Translations under genes and position numbers: made by a program
Shown here: positions 55,250-64,000 of the stretch, piece after piece
Layout: each line of letters begins with the position of its first letter
Numbering within the stretch: the stretch's first letter is position 1
The notes under the pieces: generated by a model
Seen by the model: only the letters and a program-made list of their open reading frames with translations
Database searches by the model: none
Told to the model about the DNA's origin: nothing
Assembly (NCBI GenBank): GCA_963978545.1
Contig: OZ021730.1
Span: 3,698,201-3,762,200 of the forward strand
Reading direction: 5' to 3'
DNA length: 64,000 nt
Origin: Linyphia triangularis
Lineage: Eukaryota > Arthropoda > Arachnida > Araneae > Linyphiidae

Positions 55250-56345
55250 TTTTTTAATTAAAAACTTCAAAATTTTGATGTTTCTTAAATTTGATTTATC
55301 TAAAAAATTTTTTTAAAAAATCACTTCATTTTTGCATAAAATTACTTCTTATAATTCATACAAAAAATTTCATGATTTTTTGCTAGGTTGGTTGGTTGTA
55401 TTCAGATTATCTGGAGAAGTCAGCAACACGAGGGCTATAATGCGCCGAAACATTCGTCATTAGACGAGCCAACATACATTTACAAACACCCATGCCAAAC
55501 ACGGGACTCGGAACCCGCAACCTCGCGGTCTAGAAGCTAGCACGCTAACCACTATACCGTTTGGTCGGCTTTTCATGATTTTTCAATAAAGTAATTAGAA
55601 AAATTAAAAAAATATTTTATGCTAAAACAGTATAAAATCCATAGTATGCCATCCATAGTAATCCATAAAATACATAGCATTTTAATTAAAAAATTCAAAA
55701 TATTGATGTTTCTTAAATTTGATTTAACTAAAAAATCTTTTTAAAAAAACCACTTCATTTTTGCATAAAATTACTTCTTATAATTCATATAAAAATTTTC
55801 ATAAAGTAATTAGAAAAATTAATAAAATATTTTATGCTAAAACAGTATAAAATCCATAGTATGCCATCCATAGTAATCTATAAAATACATAGTAATCCAT
55901 AGCATATTTTTATTTATTTTTTAATTAAAAAAATTCAAAATTTTGATGTTTCCTAAATTTGAAATATCTAAAAAACTTTAAAAAATCACTTCATTTTGCA
56001 TAAAATTACTTCTTATAATTCATATAAAAATTTTCATGATTTTTCAATAAAGTAATTAGAAAAATTAATAAAATATTTTAAGCTAAACATTATAAAATCC
56101 ATAGTATGCCATCCATAGTAATCCATAGCATTTTTTTTTTTTTTTTAATTACAAAAATTCAAATTTTGATGTTTCTTAAATTTGAAATATCTAAAAAACT
56201 TTTTAAAAAAAATCACTTCATTTTTACATAAAATTACTTCTTATAAATCATTTAAAAAAAATTCATGATTTTTCAATAAAGTAATTAGAAAAATTTTTAA
56301 AAATATTTATGCTAAAACATTATAAAATCCATAGTATGATAAGAT
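55250..56345. repeat. AT-rich tandem repeat of about 225 bp, four units
   Basis: Each unit has TTCAAAATTTTGATGTTTCT, CACTTCATTTTTGCATAAAA, TTCATGATTTTTCAATAAAG and AAAATCCATAGTATGCCATC. The first unit is interrupted by SINE-A copy 9. Confidence 0.9.
55384..55570 (-). repeat. SINE-A, copy 9 (minus)
   Basis: GTTGGTTGGTTGTATTCAG...CCGTTTGGTCGGC inserted in the tandem repeat; TTTCATGATTTTT occurs on both sides, as in an uninterrupted unit once, so it is the target duplication. Confidence 0.88.
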
Positions 56346-56828
56346 ACAAAAACTTAAAAAAAAAAAAAAATTAAATAAAAAAACATAATTCCTGAAAACA
56401 AATTAAAGAAATTTATATAAAAAATAACTGTGGAAAGTATCATAGATTTATAACAGATAGTTTTTAAGTTGTATCAATTTAAACTCAAAAAAGGGACGAA
56501 AAAGTCATCGCCGAGAAAAACAGTTTCTAAGTTAAAAGATAGCATATCTGAGATACAGTTATCATGTAACAAAAACCTAAACATTTCAGGTTCTACAAAT
56601 GATAGAAATAACATATTTATGCCATTTTATTCAAAAATATTTGCATTATTTTATACAATAATAAAATTTGTTTTGGGGAATTTAAAAAATTTTAAATCTC
56701 AGACCCTTTAAAATTCAAGTTTTTATTGAACGCAGCAACTGACAAAGAGCCATTGAATACTTAAACTTACTTTATCGAGACATCAAGAAACACCTTTTCT
56801 ACAACGGAAGCTAACAACACGTATCGTA
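56346..56828. other. Spacer with an unrecognised 80-codon frame
   Basis: The plus-strand frame 56469-56711 is Lys/Ser/Asn-rich with a hydrophobic end. No homology that I recognise and no splice or promoter support. Confidence 0.3.
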
Positions 56829-57492
56829 TAGACTGAGAGGCGACTGCAATTTTTTAACCCCATCGAACATCATTCTGAATTTTTTATAGAAATTGGAGAG
56901 AAGTGAGTAGATTACGAATTCACTGGTCTGCCATGGCAAAAATGGCCGAAACTGGTCCAAAATCGACTTTAAATAAGTTGAACTAAATCCAATTGCCAAA
57001 TGCGCCATAACTTGCCAAATAATGAGCATTTTTTTTTTTTTTGGTAATCCTCACTCTTTAATTTTAAATTAAGAAGATTGCAGACGATTCAGATATCTGG
57101 CGACGGTCTACTTGCATCTATTAAAAGGGAGCCAAGTTGGCAAAAAATATTACGTCACTTATGATGTAACTGATGTCGCCAATTTGGCTTACTTTTAAAA
57201 GATACAAGTTTTCCGAGCCAAAAGATCAGAAATCATTTGCGCTTTTTCTCATTGAAAATCAAAATGAAGTAGGTTGCCAGACGAATAAGTTCATTATATT
57301 TTTGGTAAGTTATGACATATTTGGCAATCGGATTTTAGTTCAACTCATTTTAAGTCGATTATGGATCAGTTTCGGCCATTTTTGTTATGGCAGACCAGTG
57401 GATTCGTAATCTACTCACTTTTCTCCAATTTCCATAAAAAATTCAGAATGATGTTCGATGGGGTCCAAAAATTGCAGTCGCCTCTCAGTCTA
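56829..57492. mobile_element. Foldback MITE FB-A, full copy
   Basis: TAGACTGAGAGGCGACTGCA ... TGCAGTCGCCTCTCAGTCTA, flanked by TA on the left; centre ATTACGTCACTTATGATGTAA. 664 bp. Its two ends are perfect complements. Confidence 0.92.
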
Positions 57493-58985
57493 TTATCAAA
57501 ACTGTTCATTTCAGCTTTCATATGATTTTTTTTTTCTCCTATGAGACCTTAATCGGGTGATGCCAGAAATCTTTTCATTGACCGCAGTTTTCAACTGTGA
57601 CAGTTGTTTCCGTCAAAACGTGATTGAAGAATTTTCGATTAGCTGAATAGCGATCATGGCGTTTATGACGTCACAGTTAAGGAATTTTACTCAAAATGTG
57701 TAGAAATTCAATGTATTTCCATGACTTATGACCATTTTTTTGCTCAAAATCATGACTTTCCATGACAAAATTTACCCAATGTCAAAATTCATGACATTTC
57801 CTGACTTTCCATAAGTGCTGATATCCTGTACTTACCACTTTCACTCATTTAAACAAAAATGGTCTGTTTGGCGATATTTTTGGCAGTAATTTTTACATGC
57901 GTACAAAAACCCACCAAAATATAGAACTTGGCGTCATTCAATAGACATTACATAGTCCTTTCTTGGGATTGAAACAGAAAAAAAAAATTAATCTTGGACG
58001 GGTGATGCTCAAGGGCAGAGAGCTCTGTGTTAAAAGCACTCGTTTTTCAATTTTTTACGTTTTTTCGCATTTCCACGGGAATTTCGAAGGTAGAGACGAT
58101 TAGAACACCTTAAGAGGCATTAGCACAGAGATTTTAATCAAAATCATAAGAACCATTTTTTAGCTGTAAAACACGATATTTGTATGGTTTTTCAGGATTT
58201 CAACCTTCTGCGCATGCACGATTGTGACGAAAACCTTAATGGTGGGTCCCATGGCTACCACTAACCGGCCCACAAAATTTAAAGATCGTCGGTCATTTTG
58301 TTCGGGAGTTATGCTGACTACGTACACACAGACAGCCATTTTTTTTTTTTTGGACCACTATTTTGAAATCAGAGTGTTATAAAACGTAGAGAAATGCAAA
58401 AAAAAAAAAAAAAAAAAAAAAAATTGCTTTGGTTAAGATTTACTGTACGAGACCTCTTGGCGACTTTTTAAAAAAAAATCGCCAAATTGAAAATGACGTC
58501 ACAAGGCTGTATCGCCAAATCCAAAATGGCGTCAAAACCACCTTTAGATCCTTTCCTCCAATAGGGTTGCCAAAAAGTGGATTTGCCGCAGGGTTGCCAT
58601 TTTAGAAGTGTTATCACTACATGTGAAAAACAGCGCCAAGGCGTATCGTACGGTAAATCTGAGCCGTTTGTTTACCAATTGCTATACTTTCATTATCCAA
58701 TGGGTAATTGAAGGTAAAAATACTTCTTAGTACCTCTAATTCTTTTCAAAATAAACAAAGTCTCGTAGAAAATTAACTCATAAAAAAAACAAAGTTTTTA
58801 ATATGAAACGCATTGCCAACTTTTTTTGTGTAATATTTAAGTGGTTTTGAGCTCAGGCTGATTATTCTTAGTGTTTGACTAGTACAAAGAAAATCAACGA
58901 GTCCGTGTCGTTAACTTTCTTTTTTTAAATCCTTTATATTAACTACGATTTTGTGTGTTTGTCGAAGGGAGCGGAATCTGCCGAA
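57493..58985. repeat. Spacer with repeat R, copy 4
   Basis: 57830-58715 carries GGTCTGTTTGGCGATATTTT, GTTCGGGAGTTATGCTGACT, an A-run of about 25 and TTTCATTATCCAATGGGTAA. 57700-57800 is rich in CATGAC words. No gene. Confidence 0.5.
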
Positions 58986-60199
58986 TTAACCCTCTTGCCG
59001 TCATCCAATAGGGCTGAAACTTGGCAGATAGAATGCCTTTTAATCGACATCGGATTTATCAAATTTTGGGGCTGTTACTGTCACTAAAAGGTCGCTTTTA
59101 CGGAATACTAATATACCAACTTGCCATCATCTAATCGCGTTAAAATAGCATTGAAACGAACATTGTGGAAACTCTTTCCTGTTGCCAATTTTTTTTTTTT
59201 AAATAAATAATAAAATTGTTTTAATCAGAATAAAGATATTTGGATGTGGATGTGACGTTCATTTTTAATAAATAAATTTTGAAACGTAGTTTGTCGCACA
59301 TTATGCTGATAGAAATGTTTCTGATATTTAAAATTAGATGCAAGTACCACGCACACGCTGTTTACAAAATCGGTGCTGTGTTCACGAATACAAAAATTGG
59401 CAATGCATATAAAGGATTTATATTAAAAACTTCGTTTACGAGTCTATACTCCAAGTTTCAGTTCGATTGGGTGATGACAAATGTGTCAACAAAATTGAAA
59501 TTAATACAAAGAATTTAAAAAATAATTTCAATTGCTGTACATTATTGGGTAATTGTTCAACTTTTATTGTGCTTGTTTAAGATAAAGATATATGAATAAA
59601 AAAAGCACACATTTAGGCGTATGTCGCAAAAGATAACTGAATCGGTAATAATTGCTAAAATTTGAACGAAACACGGTGCCATGTTGTAACCTTTCTATAA
59701 AATTAGTTCACTTTCCATAATTTAAAAAAAAAAAAAAAAACCTCAAATTTAAATTTTTTTAAATACTGTGCATAGTGGAACTCGAAATTTCGTGTGAAAA
59801 TAATATCGATAAAAAAAAAAAGTTTTTAAAAAAGGCTTTATGTCATCGATATCAAAAACATTTATATGACCAAAATATACGGTAGACTACTTTTCAAAAT
59901 TTATGTTTTTAAAAATTATCGTGAATTTATGCACTCACATCCAAATATCATTTATTTATTCTGATTAAAGTAATTTAATTATTTATTTCTTAAAAAAATT
60001 TGGCAACAGGAAAAGTTTCTTCAATGTCGGTTAAGTGCTATTTCAGCACGATTGGATAACGGCAATTTGGTTTAATAGTATTCTATAAAAGCGACTTTTC
60101 AGTGACAGTAAGAACCCCAAAAATTGATAGAATGCATTGTCAACGACATCGAATCTATCTGCCAAGTTTCCGACCCATCGGATGACGGCGAGGGGGTAA
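58986..60199. mobile_element. Foldback element with CCCTC(T/G)(T/C)GCCGTCATCC ends
   Basis: Left arm TTAACCCTCTTGCCGTCATC...CTGTTGCCAA, right arm TTGGCAACAGG...GATGACGGCGAGGGGGTAA; arms of about 200 bp. The middle (59240-59400, 59880-59960) resembles hAT family W interior sequence in both orientations. Possibly a composite. Confidence 0.6.
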
Positions 60200-60437
60200 T
60201 TAGGCCTCCGCATATTCCTATACCATTGACAAACAAACGTGCAAAATCGAAGTTAATATAAAGGATATAAAAAACGCACACATTTAGGCATAAGTTGTGA
60301 AAGAAAACATTTAAAGTTGAATCGGTAACAAGCACTAAAATTTGAACGAAAAGCGAACCTTTCTATAAAATTGGTTCTCTTTCCATAAATTTAAAAAAAT
60401 AAATACCTCGAATTTAAAACGTTTAAAAATACTATGC

Positions 60438-61257
60438 CAGTGATTCTCAACCACTGTGCCACGGCACTTTTGTGTGCCGCCAAATTTTAGAAATGTATAT
60501 AGTAAAAATTATAATGCTTTTGTTTTTATTACGAGTAAAGTTTAACTTAAAGAAGAGTACTTATATATATGTATGAATATTTTATAACGAAGATTTTTCA
60601 CTTTCACCGCTTCGTTACATATTTCTCTATGTCTCGTTTTTGACCTATTTTTTACTCTAGTTTTTTACATACAACCCCCTGCAGGTGTGTGAGTGTGCGT
60701 CTTGTTGTCTGATGTTTGGAAAGCACATCCGTTGAGACTTTGTTTCCCACGAATTCAGCGGGCGATTTCAAAGATCACTTCGATCAATTTAATTTTAAAA
60801 TATTCAGAAGAATCAATTCATTTTGGATTAACATTAGATGCGATTATCCCATGATAGCTAAAAAAGCTTTAAAAATATTATTACAATTTTCTACATCGTA
60901 TTTGTGTGAATTCGGATTTTCAGTATTAACCAACATAAAAACGAAAAAAAGATCGAGACTGTTAAATGTAGAAGATGATATGAGAGTATTCTCATTAAAA
61001 GTATTCTTATTATTCATTTGTAATTAATCCCTTAATAAACGTACTGTTCTTTTTGTAGTACATATTATATTATTTTATTTCACATTCCAAATTATTATCA
61101 TAAACTATTTTACACAGTGTATTATAGGTGTATTACAGTGTATTATAGGTAGGTAAAGTAAACAACTTTTAAACTTATATTTTTCTTTGTGTGCCACCAA
61201 ATTTTGAAATCGTTAAAAGTGTGCCGCGACAAAAAAAAAAAAGGTTGAGAATCACTG
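60438..61257 (+). mobile_element. Deleted hAT transposon with 8 bp target duplication
   Basis: 820 bp; ends CAGTGATTCTCAACCACTGT and AAGGTTGAGAATCACTG; perfect 8 bp duplication TACTATGC (60430-60437, 61258-61265). Sub-terminal TGTGTGCCGCCAAATTTT / TGTGCCACCAAATTTTGAAA also pair. It keeps only the 3' end of the transposase gene. Confidence 0.95.
60716..61027 (+). pseudogene. hAT transposase C-terminal (dimerisation) remnant
   Basis: The 103-residue frame contains FWINIRCDYPMIAKKALKIL, then LQFSTSYLCEFGFSVLTNIK and TKKRSRLLNVEDDMRVFSLK. This is the FW......YP.....A...LL.FP.TYLCE.GFS.....K...R..L..E...R pattern that closes FAM200/ZBED5-like hAT transposases. The catalytic part is absent. Confidence 0.9.
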
Positions 61258-61319
61258 TACTATGCAGTATGGAACTCTAAAATTTCGCAAGAAAAAAAAA
61301 ATATATTGCTTTTGGTATT

Positions 61320-61625
61320 CTAAACATCTGGTAATAACTGTGGCAGACGAAGAAAACTGAAGGTGATCGGGGCGCCACCTGTTGAGAACACCGTAAAAGC
61401 TGCTGACAGATGGAAATCGTGATGGAGGTTGTCACCCACGCAGACGATATCGACGCACGCTGCCAGACGATTTAATAAGATGCAGCGGGAAAACTCCCGG
61501 CTGTCTTTTCTGTGGATAAGTCGCCATGAGGGGATTGTGAAGTGAGATGCAATTTCGAACCAGAATAGTAAATAAAAGAAAATTGTCGAGATTGGTTCGG
61601 ATGGGTTCGATTTTCTTACCACAAA
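61320..61625 (+). pseudogene. LINE RNase H-like remnant
   Basis: A plus-strand frame at about 61465-61530 reads RFNKMQRENSRLSFLWISRH then EGIVK, a stop, then DAI. The FLWIxxHxGI pattern fits the end of a LINE RNase H domain. Upstream sequence is too decayed to place. The longer minus-strand frame (61320-61622) has no recognised homology. Confidence 0.4.
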
Positions 61626-61636
61626 ATTACGTGAAA

Positions 61637-62298
61637 TAGACTGAGAGGTGACTGCAATTTTTGGACCCCATCGAACATCATTCCGAATTTTTTGTAGAAA
61701 TTAAAGAAAAGTGAGTAGATTACGAATACACTGGTCTGCCGTGACAAAAATGGCCGTAACTGGTCAAAAATCAACTTTTAATAAGTTAAACTAAATCCAA
61801 TTGCCCCAAATGCGCCATAACTTGCCAAATAATGAGCATTTTTTTTATTTGGTAACCCTCACTCTTTAATTTTCAATTAAGAAGGTTACAGACGATTCAG
61901 ATATCTGGCGACGGTCTACTTGCATCTATTAAAAGGGAGCCAAGTTGGCAAAAAATATTACGTCACTTATGAAGTAACTGATGTCGCCAATTTGGCTTAC
62001 TTTTAAAAAATATAAGTTTCCGAGCCAAAGATCAGAAATCGTTTGCGCTTTTTCTCATTGAAAATCAAAATGAAGTGGGTTGCCAGACGAAGAAGTTTGT
62101 TCTATTTTTGCCAAGTTATGGCGCATTTGGCAATCGGATTTTAGTTCAACTCATTCCAAGTCGATTAATGATCAGTTTCGGCCATTTTTGCCACGGCAGA
62201 CCAGTGGATTCCTAATCTACTCGCTTTTCTCTAATTTCTATAAAAAATTCAGAATGATGTTAGATGGGGTTCAAAAATTGCAGTCGCCTCTCGGACTA
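61637..62298. mobile_element. Foldback MITE FB-A, full copy
   Basis: TAGACTGAGAGGTGACTGCA ... TGCAGTCGCCTCTCGGACTA, centre ATTACGTCACTTATGAAGTAA. 662 bp. Confidence 0.9.
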
Positions 62299-62694
62299 TA
62301 AACTCCGAAATTGAAGAGACGATGTGGTGTAGTGTAAAATAAAAAGGTGGGGTAACGTTATATCACGTCGATAAAAATTTTAAATTGGATTTTAAATTTT
62401 TGATGATGGGGGAGGTGAAATTCCTTACTCAAAATTAACAGTTGGAATAATACTAAATAATAACCACAAGAAAAAAAATTTTACCGCAAAAATTAAAGAT
62501 ACAAACATTCTTTGGCCTAATTTAAGAAAAATAATTTTTAAATAACTGGTATGGATTTTTAACCTAATTACTTTTTTACTTAATTTCAAACAGATTATTT
62601 ACAACAATTTTTATAAAAGTCTTACACTTACAAATACTAGTTCCTTACAAACCAAGTTTAAAGTAGTGACCTTTCAACACAGAGTACATTTATA
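62299..62694. other. Spacer with no recognised gene
   Basis: AT-rich, nothing coding noticed. Confidence 0.35.
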
Positions 62695-63220
62695 ACGAGA
62701 GGTGTAGAACATCGCACAACTTTCAACTACACTATAATACTGATGTCAATTTGTGTCATTTAACGTTTTTATATTTTCATCATCTATTTAGCAAAAATGG
62801 CCAGTTTGGCGATATTTCTTACCATAATTCTTGTATGAGAAAAAATGATCGTTGATAAGCTATGTTCAAACAAACATAACTCTGTGTTGAATGCATTCGT
62901 TTTCAACTTTTTATGCCATTCAAGCATTTTTTTTCTTTTCTTTTTCGTGTTTGGAAATTTCGCAGGCGGGGACGCTTAGAACAAACACCTTAAGACGCAT
63001 TACCACAATTACTGATAAAGATGATTTTTTCAATGGCCGCTACCTTATGCGCATGCGCGATTTTGACAAAAACTTTTTTGGTAGGTCCCTGTGCCATCAC
63101 CAAACCGCACACCAAATTTGAGCATTGATTACTTTTTTGATATCAGGATGTTCCAAAACTTGGAATACTATAATTTCATTGCCCTATGCATACATATGGG
63201 TAATTGAAAGTAAAAATGCA
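62695..63220. repeat. Repeat R, copy 5
   Basis: AACATCGCACAACTTTCAAC, GGCCAGTTTGGCGATATTTC, TGCGCATGCGCGATTTTGAC and CATACATATGGGTAATTGAA as in the other R copies. Confidence 0.6.
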
Positions 63221-63361
63221 CGTTATTTAAAAACTATCTTGTATAACACAAAGCACACAGTACCATTTTAAAAACTACCAAAATACTTTACTACCATTCT
63301 ACTATTGTTGTTAAGCAAAATATAACCCATAAAAACAGAGTTTTTAAAAAATCCTTTATAT

Positions 63362-64000
63362 TGTTGCGCGGTCGGGTTCGAAAGATTTGAAGCCAAAGCA
63401 GGTCAAAAGTTGCTTATATATATTCCGATATAACTCTTCACCTTACAGCTCCAGAACTTCTCGTTCTAGTATTTCTTTTCACAACAATAGAGCACAAAAC
63501 AGCAGTTAAAAACTTGACAACACAACTGCTAAATCGCCGCAAAAGACAATGCAATACAGTTCGCTTTCGGAAATTTTTGAACGCAGACTCAGTAATTCCA
63601 GTCAACTAATGGACTCAGCTAACAACTAACTCAGAGACTCAAAATCAGTCAACTACTACTCATCACCCGCTCTCTTGAACTTTTATAGGGGAGGGAAACA
63701 TTCTTGAGACTTCTAGAGGTAGATATTTGGAGAACTTTCCAGATCGTAGTCGAAAAGTCCTATACATGTACATAAGGACCCGAAAATGTCGCCAATTGGT
63801 CGCCAAATTTGGCGACAAAAATTAGTCGCCAACACCATCGCCAACTTGGCTCTATCTCGCCAAATTGGCGAGATTACCATCACCATAATGTTAAATGCCC
63901 TGCTCCTTGTAAAACTCGCTTCCCAGCGTTATCTCTGTAAAACTCGTTATCAAGCATCAAAAGACCCATATTGCATTGAAGCCAACTTAAGACGAACTAT
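63362..64000 (-). mobile_element. LTR, family G, copy 2 (inverted, cut by window end)
   Basis: Starts TGTTGCGCGGTCGGGTTCGA (complement of the 3' end of the LTR at 29989-30735), preceded by ATAT. Runs through the TCGCCAAATTTGGCGACAAA region to the window edge. Confidence 0.75.

Noticed and set aside
61320..61622. 100-residue minus-strand frame
   Set aside because: No homology recognised; the plus strand gives a better match to a decayed LINE RNase H.

Overview
The window is intronic and exonic DNA of a metazoan, most likely an arthropod and perhaps a chelicerate such as a spider. The evidence is an insect-like L-type calcium-channel gene with small exons and multi-kilobase introns, AT-rich non-coding DNA, and jockey/CR1-type LINE, mariner, hAT, pogo/Tigger, piggyBac-like, copia and LTR remnants. 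The genus cannot be told from the sequence. There are no prokaryotic operons, no CRISPR array and no convincing complete gene other than the channel.

The one real gene is on the minus strand and runs through most of the window (55093 down to 1809): the alpha-1 subunit of a voltage-gated L-type (Cav1) calcium channel. Nine consecutive exons were found, each with GT/AG borders and with reading phases that join without a break: cytoplasmic N-terminus (54823-55093), domain I S1 (50332-50437), S2-S3 (44407-44546), S3-S4 (39856-39962), S5 (38546-38698), pore loop (29750-29940), S6 (19172-19275), the beta-subunit-binding AID of the I-II linker (9040-9155) and the following acidic linker (1809-1859). 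Together they give about 412 codons: the whole first repeat plus the start of the I-II linker. The start codon and 5' exons were not found between 55.1 and 64 kb, and domains II-IV lie beyond base 1.

Almost everything else is mobile or repetitive DNA that has accumulated in the introns. (i) A 640-670 bp foldback MITE (FB-A) occurs nine times; its long arms meet at a CRE-like TTACGTCA...TGACGTAA centre. (ii) A tRNA-derived SINE (SINE-A) occurs nine times, most copies with 12-14 bp target duplications. (iii) TTAA-flanked piggyBac-like MITEs of at least five families are present. (iv) hAT elements with 8 bp duplications occur at 7.7, 33.1 (with another hAT nested inside), 36.3, 50.5, 54.1 and 60.4 kb. 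(v) There are palindromic mariner derivatives (29.1 and 38.8 kb), a Tigger MITE (16.4 kb) and solo LTRs (0.8, 8.5, 11.0, 30.0, 63.4 kb). (vi) LINE 3' ends lie at 19.4, 26.8/27.5, 34.1 and 61.3 kb. (vii) Tandem arrays have periods of 27, 34, 64, 133, about 180, about 225 and 316 bp.

The most notable structural observations are: a 316 bp satellite that seems to derive from a tRNA-SINE and splits an FB-A element; an exactly 133 bp array carrying a piggyBac-like terminus; target-duplication swapping among three SINEs, which records SINE-SINE recombination; palindromes nested at each other's dyad; transposon ends about 20 bp from two splice donors of the channel gene; and an unusual pore sequence (T-N-E-G-W-T-N) in domain I.
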